64,000 nt of DNA from Hufsiella ginkgonis. Lineage in GTDB: Bacteria > Bacteroidota > Bacteroidia > Sphingobacteriales > Sphingobacteriaceae. The notes below the pieces were generated by a model. It had not been told where the DNA came from and did no database searches. It worked only from the letters and a program-made list of their open reading frames with translations. The position numbers and the translations under genes are program-made. Where the stretch lies: NCBI RefSeq assembly GCF_009834915.1, contig NZ_WVHS01000002.1, positions 620,001 through 684,000 of the forward strand. Direction: 5' to 3'. How positions within the stretch are numbered: the first letter of the stretch is position 1; each line of letters starts with the position of its first letter. Shown here one piece after another: positions 35,599 to 43,233 of the stretch.

Positions 35599-36756
35599 AT
35601 GACGATAAAAGAACTCCCTATCACCGTAAAACGATCATTGGAGCTATTGGGATTGTTCCTGGTGGGTACGCTGCTGGTGATCGGCAAGGGGATTATTATG
35701 CCGTTGCTCATGGCGTTCTTTATCAGTATCGTGATGCTGCCGGTATTCCAGTTCTTTAGAAAAAGAAAATTCCCGGAGGCGTTGTCCATTGGCATGTGCA
35801 TCCTGATCCTTCTAATCATAATTGGGGGAATAACCTGGTTTTTTTCGTCGCAGGTGGCAAACCTCGTAGCTGATTTTCCGCAGATCCGTAAAAATGTGTC
35901 GGTGCACCTGAATTCGCTGAGCCGCTGGATCAACGATGTAAGCAATTTCTCGACAACAGAGCAACTTGATTTTATCCGCGACCAAAGCAACAAACTGCTG
36001 AATTTTGCTTCCGCCCTGCTCGGTGGCGCCGCAGGGTCCGTATCCTCTATGCTGGTATTTATGGGGTTGTTACCGATCTATATTTACCTGCTGCTGTTTT
36101 ATAAAAACCTGCTGCTGAGGTTCGTATTCCTATGGTTTCCTGAAAGCCATCACCCAAAAGTGAAAGAAGCCATGCTCGAAACAAAGGTGATCATTAAAAG
36201 CTACCTGATCGGGCTGCTGATCCAGATCACGTATGTCACTGTGCTGCTTGGCGGGATCCTGATGATCATCGGCATTAAACACGCCCTGCTGATCGCCGTG
36301 ATTTTCGCATTCCTTAACCTCATCCCCTATGTGGGCGCGCTGATCGGGAACCTGCTGGGTGTATTGCTCACGCTTACCTCATCGCCCGACTTGCTGCCGA
36401 TCATTTATGTACTGGCCAGCATCGCATTCGTGCAGTTCCTCGATAACAACATCCTGATGCCGCGGATCGTCGGCTCGAAAGTAAGGATCAACGCCCTGGG
36501 AGCCATTGTTGGCGTTTTCCTGGGAGGGAGCCTGGCAGGGATCTCCGGGATGTTCCTGGCATTGCCAATAATCGCGATATTAAAAGTGGTTTTCGACCGC
36601 TCGGAAATGTTCAGGCACTGGGGCGTATTACTGGGCGACGAACGACCGCTGCAAAGCCCGATGACCGTTCCCGAGCTCCGTTCGGCCGATGAAAAGGTAC
36701 AGGAAAAGCTCGAAAAGCAGAACAAGATCAAGCATACCGGGAAAAAGGACGCCTAA
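35599..36756 (+). CDS. AI-2E family transporter (PerM-like)
   Basis: A 385-residue polytopic membrane protein with about eight helices. Family signatures are LFLVGTLLVIGKGIIMPLL, the WFFSSQVANLVADFP loop followed by an extracytoplasmic helical stretch, and the C-terminal GVLLTL, FVQFLDNNILMPRIVGSKVRINALG and GGSLAGISGMFLALP. Members include transporters of AI-2, Na/Li or glycolate-like solutes; the substrate here is open. The start is ATG 35599. The 3' end overlaps the convergent proA by 4 nt. Confidence 0.87.
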   Translation: MTIKELPITVKRSLELLGLFLVGTLLVIGKGIIMPLLMAFFISIVMLPVFQFFRKRKFPEALSIGMCILILLIIIGGITWFFSSQVANLVADFPQIRKNVSVHLNSLSRWINDVSNFSTTEQLDFIRDQSNKLLNFASALLGGAAGSVSSMLVFMGLLPIYIYLLLFYKNLLLRFVFLWFPESHHPKVKEAMLETKVIIKSYLIGLLIQITYVTVLLGGILMIIGIKHALLIAVIFAFLNLIPYVGALIGNLLGVLLTLTSSPDLLPIIYVLASIAFVQFLDNNILMPRIVGSKVRINALGAIVGVFLGGSLAGISGMFLALPIIAILKVVFDRSEMFRHWGVLLGDERPLQSPMTVPELRSADEKVQEKLEKQNKIKHTGKKDA

Positions 36757-38006
36757 CGTGTTTGTCCCGCACCACGGACCACCCATTTTTCGGTAACCAG
36801 TTTTTCCAGTGCAAACGGTCCGCGTGCGTGCAGCTTTTGCGTAGAAATGCCTATTTCGGCCCCTAAACCGAATACGCTTCCATCGGTAAAACGGGTGGAA
36901 GCATTCACGTACACGGCGGCGGCGTCCACTTCTTCGAGGAAATCGTCACCCAACCGGGCGTCCTGTGTTAGAATCGCCTCAGAATGCCTGGAAGAATACT
37001 TAGCGATATGCGCAATGGCTTCACGGGAGTTTTCCACCACTTTTACCGAACATTTATAATCGAGGAATTCTCTCCCGAAATCTTCCGGCGACGCCGCAAA
37101 AAGATGTGGATAACCCGTTTCTTTTAACAACGGCAAGGCGGCTTCATCCGCAAAAATATCCACATGCCAGGGCAGCAGCGCCGGGGCGAGCAATGTGAGG
37201 AACTTTTCAGCTATATTCCTGTCTACCAACACCGTATCGAGCGCATTACAAACAGAAGGCCTCGAAACTTTAGCGTTAACGACAACGATAACTGCATCCT
37301 CCAGCCGGGCTGAACTTTCCACATAAGTATGACATACGCCGGCGCCGGTTTCGATAACGGGTACACGAGAGTGCTCTCTTACGTACTCTATCAGCTGCTG
37401 CGAACCGCGCGGAATAATGATATCCACATACCTAACCGCGCCAAGCATCTCCAGGATCAATTCCCGTCCGGGCGGAAGTAGCTGTACCGCATTTTTGTTC
37501 ATCCCCGATTCTTCGAGCGCCGAGCGGACCAGGTTAACAAGCACGGTATTGGTGGCAAAGGCATCCGAACCACCACGGAGTAAGCACGCATTTCCAGACC
37601 GGAGGCATAAGGCGGCTACATCAACGGTAACGTTGGGGCGCGACTCATAGATCACCCCTACCACACCCAACGGCACCGTCTTCTTCAGGATATGCAGCCC
37701 ATTGCTGTTTGTGCGTTCTAAAAGCACCTGGTTAGCGGGGTCAGCCAGGCCTGCGACTTCCCGTACGCTGGCAGCGAGGTCGCCGATCCGTTGTCCGGTT
37801 AACAGCAGCCGGTCTTTTTTTGGATCTGTATCGTCCATTTTCGCCAGGTCCTCCCGGTTTGCTGCCATAATGCTGGCGGCGTTTCCAAGGATCCCGTCCG
37901 CTAACCTCCGGAGTACCCGCTGCTTATCGGCATCCGAAAGTTTTTTCACCTCAGACGAGGCGCTCCTGGCGTCTTCCAATATCTGCTGAATGGTGGTGGT
38001 AATCAT
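36753..38006 (-). CDS. proA: Gamma-glutamyl phosphate reductase
   Basis: A 417-residue NADPH-dependent aldehyde-dehydrogenase-fold enzyme that reduces gamma-glutamyl phosphate to glutamate semialdehyde in proline synthesis. Signatures: KTVPLGVVGVIYESRPNVTVD, NACLLRGGSDA, IPRGSQQLI, and the catalytic Cys in RPSVCNALDT near residue 252, then TRFTDGSVFGLGAEIGISTQKLHARGP. proB lies 3 nt upstream in the same direction, the classic proBA pair. The stop codon overlaps the convergent transporter gene by 4 nt. Confidence 0.96.
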   Translation of the reverse strand: MITTTIQQILEDARSASSEVKKLSDADKQRVLRRLADGILGNAASIMAANREDLAKMDDTDPKKDRLLLTGQRIGDLAASVREVAGLADPANQVLLERTNSNGLHILKKTVPLGVVGVIYESRPNVTVDVAALCLRSGNACLLRGGSDAFATNTVLVNLVRSALEESGMNKNAVQLLPPGRELILEMLGAVRYVDIIIPRGSQQLIEYVREHSRVPVIETGAGVCHTYVESSARLEDAVIVVVNAKVSRPSVCNALDTVLVDRNIAEKFLTLLAPALLPWHVDIFADEAALPLLKETGYPHLFAASPEDFGREFLDYKCSVKVVENSREAIAHIAKYSSRHSEAILTQDARLGDDFLEEVDAAAVYVNASTRFTDGSVFGLGAEIGISTQKLHARGPFALEKLVTEKWVVRGAGQTR

Positions 38007-38009
38007 TTC

Positions 38010-39044
38010 TTATAACAATACGAGGTCATCGGCATGCGCCACTTCAATATTCTGGAGACGGGAACCGGAAACCAGCGTTTCCGACGAGATCTTCGCCCGG
38101 CCGACTGCCACTACCACCTCCTGGTCATCCACGATTTCGAATACCTCTCCACACTCAAATTTCTCGATCACCCGGCTTATCCCAACTGCGAGCAAACTAT
38201 GGCGGTTTCGTAAAGCCTTGCACGCCCCGGCATCGGCTTCCACCCGACCGGTAACCAGGCTTCCGCTGGCGAGCCACTTCTTCCGCGCCGGCATGGCACA
38301 TTCCTGGGGAAGACAGACGGTTCCGGTTTCTTCGTTCATGGCTTTTAAGATCCCGTCCGCCGTACGTATGCCAAAAATCACTACTTTAATGCCCATCCTG
38401 GTGGCCAAACGTGCGAAGGTGAGTTTAGATACCATGCCCCCCAGCCCGACCGCCGACTTGCTGGTATCGGCCAACGCCAGCGCTTGCTTACCGATCTCTT
38501 CAATGCGCGGTACCACCTGGCCGTTCTTATCGAGCACCCCCGGCACCGACGTACTGAATAACAGCAGCGAGGCGCCAAAACCAACGGCGATTAACGTTGC
38601 GAGCTCATCGTTGTCGGAAAACTTAAGTTCCACGTCACTCACCACGTCATTTTCATTGGCGATGGGGATCACACCGTTTTTCCAGAGCTCCCCGTACGTA
38701 CGCTGCAATTGCAGGAACTGGCTGCGGTTAGAAAAATGTCCCCGCTCGCACAAACTCTGCGCAATAGGGATCCCGTAAGGTTCGAAATAATGGGAATACC
38801 TGTTCAGCAACAATGGATTGCCGATGGATGCCGCCGCCTTCCGCTCACTGATACTGCCAGAATAATTTCGGATATGTTTTTTCCCCGCTGTAACCGCGCC
38901 CGAAGAAACCAATACGATGCGATACGCTTTATGCACATCCGCAACCTGCCTCGCAATCTCCGCCATTACTGTTTCATCGAGCCCTCCCTGCCGGGTAGTA
39001 ATTGATGCCGTTCCGAATTTTATAACTAATATTGGTAGTGCCAA
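38010..39044 (-). CDS. proB: Glutamate 5-kinase
   Basis: A 344-residue amino-acid-kinase-fold enzyme, slightly shorter than E. coli ProB (367). It carries out the first, feedback-inhibited step of proline synthesis. Motifs: IKFGTASIT near the start, VLVSSGAVTAGK, NENDVVSDVELKFSDNDELATLIA, and the GLGGMVSKL phosphate loop. The last 80 residues (VTGRVEADAGA to the end) form a PUA-like domain. The TAAGTTTG -7 box 20 nt upstream would start a short-leader transcript through proBA. Confidence 0.94.
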   Translation of the reverse strand: MALPILVIKFGTASITTRQGGLDETVMAEIARQVADVHKAYRIVLVSSGAVTAGKKHIRNYSGSISERKAAASIGNPLLLNRYSHYFEPYGIPIAQSLCERGHFSNRSQFLQLQRTYGELWKNGVIPIANENDVVSDVELKFSDNDELATLIAVGFGASLLLFSTSVPGVLDKNGQVVPRIEEIGKQALALADTSKSAVGLGGMVSKLTFARLATRMGIKVVIFGIRTADGILKAMNEETGTVCLPQECAMPARKKWLASGSLVTGRVEADAGACKALRNRHSLLAVGISRVIEKFECGEVFEIVDDQEVVVAVGRAKISSETLVSGSRLQNIEVAHADDLVLL

Positions 39045-39064
39045 TTTATCGATAATTAAAAGAG

Positions 39065-39072
39065 CAAACTTA
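39065..39072 (-). promoter_or_regulatory. Putative -7 box of proBA
   Basis: Minus-strand TAAGTTTG, an exact TAnnTTTG match 20 nt before the proB ATG. No clear TTTG -33 box at the expected distance. Confidence 0.45.
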
Positions 39073-39292
39073 ATTAAATTTGCCTATAAAATTAGTAGAC
39101 TAACATATTAATGTTTTATATGTATTTATTTCGTACAGGTAACGAAATGTTTTAAAAAACGTAAAAAAGTGCATTAAACTCGTAAATTTGGTTACACATC
39201 CATTTCCTATGCCAATTTCAAGGAAAATGGTTTTTTATCAGGCGTTGTAACATTTAATGTTGATTATTGGTCTACTTTTATAAAATACAGGC

Positions 39293-39682
39293 ATGAGAAA
39301 AGCCTTCATCATCGATGATGATCCGATCCATCAAAAAATCGCGCAGATCATGCTTAACAAGCATAAGCTGTTTGATGAATACACCAGCTACACCGAGGCT
39401 ATCTATGCGCTTGAGTACTTAAAAGACCACAAGGATATACCGGATAATTTGCCGGATGTCATCCTACTGGACCTGAATATGCCTGTGCTGAACGGCTGGG
39501 GCTTCCTCGATCAGTATGAAACGCTGATGCCCGATCTTGCGAAAAAAGCCGATATCTATATCGTATCATCCTCTGTGGACCAGAATGACAAGCTGCGTTC
39601 AAAAGCCTATTCCTACGTAAAAGGATTTATCTCGAAGCCTATCTCTTCTGCGCTGCTGGTGTCACTTTTAAAGGTAGATTAA
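39293..39682 (+). CDS. Single-domain response regulator
   Basis: A 129-residue CheY-like receiver with no output domain. The acidic pocket is IDDDP (residues 7-11), the phospho-acceptor Asp is in VILLDLNMPVLNG near residue 61, the switch Ser/Thr region is YIVSSSV, and the conserved Lys is in GFISKPIS. It acts by protein contact with a kinase, phosphotransfer protein or effector. No kinase is adjacent, so its partner is unknown. A gap of 557 nt follows, occupied by a promoter, riboswitch and leader ORF for metX. Confidence 0.92.
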   Translation: MRKAFIIDDDPIHQKIAQIMLNKHKLFDEYTSYTEAIYALEYLKDHKDIPDNLPDVILLDLNMPVLNGWGFLDQYETLMPDLAKKADIYIVSSSVDQNDKLRSKAYSYVKGFISKPISSALLVSLLKVD

Positions 39683-39836
39683 GGTCCGCATTTACCGGTC
39701 TCCCTTATACCTGCATATCCGCCGGCGGGTTTTCGCTTTCACCGGATTACCCCAGTCCCCAACCTTTGCTGCACACAATTACCAACAAAATAACTTACTG
39801 TTTTTCAACTAGTTAAGTTTTGCTTGAAAATTATAT

Positions 39837-39868
39837 TTTGTTTTTACTAACCAAGCATCCTATATTTG
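39837..39868 (+). promoter_or_regulatory. Promoter of the metX-hom operon
   Basis: TTTG at 39837-39840, a 20-nt spacer, then TATATTTG at 39861-39868: an exact Bacteroidota -33/-7 pair. Transcription would begin about 39875, some 45 nt before the riboswitch. The 154 nt between the preceding gene and this promoter hold only a short GC-rich palindrome near 39720 and nothing else recognisable. Confidence 0.7.
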
Positions 39869-39921
39869 GAATATTATTTGGTAGCAATACCAATCCTATC
39901 AGGCCCCTTAATGAGGTTTTG

Positions 39922-40030
39922 ATTTATAAAGAAGTGGTGAGAGACAGGCTCCGAGACCCACTGACAACCCCCCTGAGTATTTGGGGAAGGTGCCAAATCC
40001 TGTCCTGGTAAGAACCGGGAAAATATAAAT
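39922..40030 (+). ncRNA. SAM riboswitch (SAM-I clan)
   Basis: A conserved SAM-binding aptamer upstream of methionine genes. The closing stem is ATTTATA (39922-39928) with TATAAAT (40024-40030). The GACAGG / CCTGTC stem pairs 39943-39948 with 39999-40004. The CTGACAACC core and a CCCC/GGGG hairpin (39970-39986) follow, then the diagnostic AAGGTGCCAAATCC segment (39987-40000) and a final hairpin CTGG-loop-CCGG near 40005-40019. SAM binding would lower expression of metX and hom. No T-tract terminator follows, so control may be translational or act through the leader ORF that begins 12 nt downstream. Confidence 0.85.
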
Positions 40031-40041
40031 GTTTTAAAACC

Positions 40042-40110
40042 ATGAAAAAGGAAACACCAAGAGACTTTTCGATTCGCACCACTTCCGTGATGTGTTGTTG
40101 CATGTGCTAA
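40042..40110 (+). CDS. Cys/Met-rich leader peptide (putative)
   Basis: A 22-codon ORF with an ATG start, 12 nt after the riboswitch. It begins MKKETPRDFS and ends with six codons MCCCMC directly before the TAA stop. Four of the last five residues are cysteine and Met occurs twice near the end, an extreme bias in the two sulfur amino acids whose pathway starts at metX downstream. This is the layout of a translational leader whose ribosome stalls when Cys- or Met-tRNA is scarce. The remaining 129 nt to metX show no obvious terminator stem. Too short for ordinary gene finders; expression is not proven. Confidence 0.6.
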   Translation: MKKETPRDFSIRTTSVMCCCMC

Positions 40111-40239
40111 CAAGCCAGGCCTGCTGATCGTCCCGCTTCCCGGTTCACAGATTCAGCGCTTTGCGGCGGAGACAGCGTATTACAACCCGCTCAGCTTCAA
40201 CCAACCAGTCACATTGCGATTAAAAGTCAGATTTTATTT

Positions 40240-41301
40240 ATGAGCCAGGTACACGTTTACAAGCATAACCGACCCTTCGAACTCGAAAACGGGAAAATTA
40301 TTCAAGATCTCGAAATTGCCTACCATACTTACGGCAAGGTCAACGAAAAAAAAGACAATATCGTTTGGGTTTGCCATGCGTTAACGGCCAACGCCGATGT
40401 GTTCGACTGGTGGAAAGGACTTTTTGGCGACAACGCCTTGTTTAACCCCGCGGAGCATTTTATCATCTGCGCCAATATTATCGGCTCGCCCTATGGCACC
40501 ACGCATCCGTTAAGCATTAACGAAGCAACCGGGCAGCCGTATTACCTCTCATTCCCGCAATTCACCATACGTGATCTCGCAGCGGCGCACCAGTTGCTGG
40601 CCGATCACCTTGACTTCGATACGATCAGTATCCTTATCGGGGGATCGCTTGGCGGGCAGCAGGCGATGGAATGGAGTATCGCCGAACCTGGCAGGATCCT
40701 AAAATTGATCTTGCTGGCTACCAATGCACAGCATTCTCCATGGGGAATCGCTTTTAATGAAAGTCAGCGGCTGGCCATTACCAGCGACCGTACTTTTTTT
40801 GCTAAGAAACCAGATGGCGGAAGCAAAGGGCTAAAAACCGCACGAAGCATTGCGCTGCTCTCCTACCGCACGTACGAAACGTATGCAATATCGCAGCAGG
40901 AGATCTCGCTGGATAAATCCGACCAGTTTAAGGCGTCTTCTTACCAGAACTACCAGGGCGAAAAACTGGTAAAACGTTTCGACGCATTTAGCTACTGGTA
41001 CCTTAGCAAAGCGATGGACAGCCATAATGTAGGCCGGAAACGTGAATCGGTGGAAAACGCACTTCATCGCATAAAAGCCAAAACACTGGTAATCGCCATT
41101 AATTCAGACCTGCTTTTTCCGCCGGATGAGCAAAAATACCTGGCGAAACACATCAAGGGCGCCGATTATACCGAGATCAATTCGTTTTACGGGCATGATG
41201 GTTTCCTGGTGGAGACCGGTGTGATCGCCAAGGCGATCGGTATCTTTTTAAAACAGGTAGATTCGGATAAAGACGTGATCACTTTACATAAAATAGCATA
41301 A
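40240..41301 (+). CDS. metX: Homoserine O-acetyltransferase
   Basis: A 353-residue alpha/beta-hydrolase-fold transferase that acetylates homoserine, the first committed step of methionine synthesis. Signatures: WVCHALTANADVFDWW, NIIGSPYGTTHP, IGGSLGGQQAMEW with the nucleophile Ser near residue 134, and the catalytic His in YGHDGFLVE near the C-terminus. Some family members use succinyl-CoA; the length and sequence here fit the MetX type, and the acyl donor is not proven. It is preceded by a SAM riboswitch and a Cys/Met leader ORF and followed by hom after 18 nt. Confidence 0.93.
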   Translation: MSQVHVYKHNRPFELENGKIIQDLEIAYHTYGKVNEKKDNIVWVCHALTANADVFDWWKGLFGDNALFNPAEHFIICANIIGSPYGTTHPLSINEATGQPYYLSFPQFTIRDLAAAHQLLADHLDFDTISILIGGSLGGQQAMEWSIAEPGRILKLILLATNAQHSPWGIAFNESQRLAITSDRTFFAKKPDGGSKGLKTARSIALLSYRTYETYAISQQEISLDKSDQFKASSYQNYQGEKLVKRFDAFSYWYLSKAMDSHNVGRKRESVENALHRIKAKTLVIAINSDLLFPPDEQKYLAKHIKGADYTEINSFYGHDGFLVETGVIAKAIGIFLKQVDSDKDVITLHKIA

Positions 41302-41319
41302 CATTAAGGCACATCGATA

Positions 41320-42558
41320 ATGAGTAAAAAATTAACGCTTGGTTTGTTTGGGTTTGGCGTGGTGGGACAAGGCTTGTATGACATCATACGGAGTAAAAAC
41401 CTGAACCTTACGATCAGGAAGATCGCTATTAAGAACCCGGGCAAACAACGTTCACTTCCCGGGCATTTGTTTACGACCGACAGTCACGAAATTTTGAACG
41501 ACCCCGAGATCAACACCGTTGTTGAGTTGATCAACGATGCAGATGCCGCTTACGAAATCGTTACCACGGCACTCCGAAGCGGGAAAAACGTGGTATCGGC
41601 CAACAAAAAAATGATCGCCAATCACCTGCAGGAACTTGTTGCGATCCAGGAGACATACGGAACCTCTCTCCTTTACGAAGGTGCGGTTTGCGGAAGCATC
41701 CCGATTATTCGGAACCTGGAGGAATATTATGACAATGAGCTGCTTTATTCGTTACGCGGAATTTTTAACGGGTCATCCAATTATATCCTGTCAAAGATCT
41801 TTAACGAGAACCTTGGATACGACACGGCATTAAAACAGGCGCAGGACCTCGGCTTTGCCGAAACGGACCCGATCATGGACGTTGGCGGCTTCGATCCGAA
41901 ATTTAAGCTTGCCATCGCCACCGCGCATGCATACGGACTGTTTATCCACCCGGATAACATCCTAAATGTGGGGATCCAAAACCTTTCCGCCCAGGATATT
42001 CAATACGCGCGGGAGAAAAATTATAAGATCAAACTCGTTCCAACGGCACTTAAGTCAAGCGAAACCGGGGTTGTACTATATGTATTGCCTAAACTGATCC
42101 GCAATGATGATTTTCTCTACAATGTAGAAAACGAATACAACGGCGTGATCGTACAGGCCGCATTCGCGGATCAGCAATTTTTCTTCGGAAAAGGCGCCGG
42201 CGGGCACCCAACAGGTTCTGCCGTGCTTTCCGACATCGCCGCGCTGCGGTACGACTACCATTACGAGTACAAAAAACACCAGCAGCCCAATGCGCTTGTA
42301 CAAACGAACGATCATGAGCTGAACGTATACCTGCGTTATACCGACGAATTCCAGCTGGAAAAACTAGAATTCGAGGACATTACCGAGCGGTTCTACACGC
42401 ATAATTTCCGGTATGTAACGGGGACGATCAAGCTGGCAAACCTGGTTAAGCACCAGGACGAGCTCCGTAAGCCAGGGATATTTATCGCCGAAACAGGCAA
42501 TAAAACTCTCCAGGGAGGCCCGGGCGAATTTGCCGAGCTCCAGGAAGCGGAATATTAA
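41320..42558 (+). CDS. hom: Homoserine dehydrogenase
   Basis: A 412-residue enzyme reducing aspartate semialdehyde to homoserine, the substrate of MetX. The NAD(P)-binding loop is GLFGFGVVGQGL at the N-terminus; SANKKMIANH, GAVCGSIPIIRNLEE, RGIFNGSSNYILSK and AETDPIMDVGGFD are conserved catalytic segments, and KGAGGHPTGSAVLSDI follows. A C-terminal extension of about 80 residues is not a standard ACT domain that I can recognise. Co-transcription with metX puts both under the SAM riboswitch. A bidirectional terminator lies about 30 nt downstream. Confidence 0.92.
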   Translation: MSKKLTLGLFGFGVVGQGLYDIIRSKNLNLTIRKIAIKNPGKQRSLPGHLFTTDSHEILNDPEINTVVELINDADAAYEIVTTALRSGKNVVSANKKMIANHLQELVAIQETYGTSLLYEGAVCGSIPIIRNLEEYYDNELLYSLRGIFNGSSNYILSKIFNENLGYDTALKQAQDLGFAETDPIMDVGGFDPKFKLAIATAHAYGLFIHPDNILNVGIQNLSAQDIQYAREKNYKIKLVPTALKSSETGVVLYVLPKLIRNDDFLYNVENEYNGVIVQAAFADQQFFFGKGAGGHPTGSAVLSDIAALRYDYHYEYKKHQQPNALVQTNDHELNVYLRYTDEFQLEKLEFEDITERFYTHNFRYVTGTIKLANLVKHQDELRKPGIFIAETGNKTLQGGPGEFAELQEAEY

Positions 42559-42590
42559 GATCTTAGTTGTTTTGTTTATTTAGTAGTGAG

Positions 42591-42617
42591 AAAAAGGCGC
42601 TTAAAAGGCGCCTTTTT
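42591..42617. terminator. Bidirectional intrinsic terminator between hom and the FKBP gene
   Basis: A perfect 10-bp stem AAAAAGGCGC / GCGCCTTTTT with a 7-nt loop, T-rich after the stem on both strands. It lies in the 86-nt gap between the convergent genes. Confidence 0.85.
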
Positions 42618-42644
42618 ATTGTTAGTTGCAATACCTGGAATCAA

Positions 42645-43142
42645 TTAGTGGCCGTGTTGTCCGTCGATACCATGTGCATGGCCGTGAGCAAGTTCCTCTT
42701 CCGTAGCTTTACGCACCTCGAGTATCTTTCCTATAAAATGCAGGTCCTGGCCGGCCATGGGGTGATTGAGGTCAACCGTTACCGAAATGTCGGTTAAACC
42801 GGTTACCTGGCCCCTGAACTGGTTACCGTTGTTATCCTGTAAAGGAAGTACGGCGCCGATTTCGGGAATTTCGTCTCCGCCAAACATATCCAGTGGAAGC
42901 TCAGCGATCGCATCTTCATCCTTCCCGCCATAGGCTTCTTCGGCGGCTAACTGAAAATCGTAAGTATCACCGGTGGAGAGGCCACTTAAATTCTCTTCAA
43001 ATTTTGGAAGCATCATGCCTGCTCCGTAAAGAAACACCAATGGGTTTGCTTCGTCAGCTTTTTCAACAAATGTTTCTTCTCCGTCTTGGGTGGTGTACAG
43101 ATCGTACGTGAGCGCCACTACGCTTTTTGGTTCTATTGTCAT
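42645..43142 (-). CDS. SlyD-like FKBP-type peptidyl-prolyl isomerase
   Basis: A 165-residue protein with the FKBP core and an inserted flap of the SlyD class: VVALTYDLYTTQDGEETFVEKA, LVFLYGAGMMLPKFEENLSGLSTGD, AEEAYGGKDEDAIAELP and VTVDLNHPMAGQDLHFIGKILEV. The tail HGHAHGIDGQHGH is histidine-rich, as in SlyD, which binds nickel and other metals there. It is expected to act as a cytosolic folding helper and metallochaperone. It is monocistronic, with a bidirectional terminator downstream. Confidence 0.9.
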   Translation of the reverse strand: MTIEPKSVVALTYDLYTTQDGEETFVEKADEANPLVFLYGAGMMLPKFEENLSGLSTGDTYDFQLAAEEAYGGKDEDAIAELPLDMFGGDEIPEIGAVLPLQDNNGNQFRGQVTGLTDISVTVDLNHPMAGQDLHFIGKILEVRKATEEELAHGHAHGIDGQHGH

Positions 43143-43158
43143 AATATCTTTTGTTGTT

Positions 43159-43233
43159 TAATCAGCTGTCAGGTACAGGTCGCCAGTTCCTTTAAGTTTG
43201 TCGCCGGAAACTGATCACTGGTCACTGATCGCT
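43159..43233. repeat. Heptad repeat hairpin between FKBP and DUF255 genes
   Basis: Left part carries CAGCTGTCAGGT... and right part ACTGATCACTGGTCACTGATCGC, about a CAGTTCCTTTAA spacer shared with the copy at 55.4 kb. The two halves are partly complementary. The right half contains the last codons and TGA stop of the minus-strand DUF255 gene. Confidence 0.6.

Noticed and set aside
39715-39735. GC-rich palindrome CCGCCGGCGGG followed by TTTT as a terminator for the response regulator gene
   Set aside because: The self-complementary part has no room for a proper loop and the T-run is only four bases, so I do not call it.
39820-40113. Open frames of 63 (plus) and 79 (minus) codons over the metX leader region
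   Set aside because: They cover the promoter and the SAM aptamer, whose structure explains the conservation; no protein family is recognisable.
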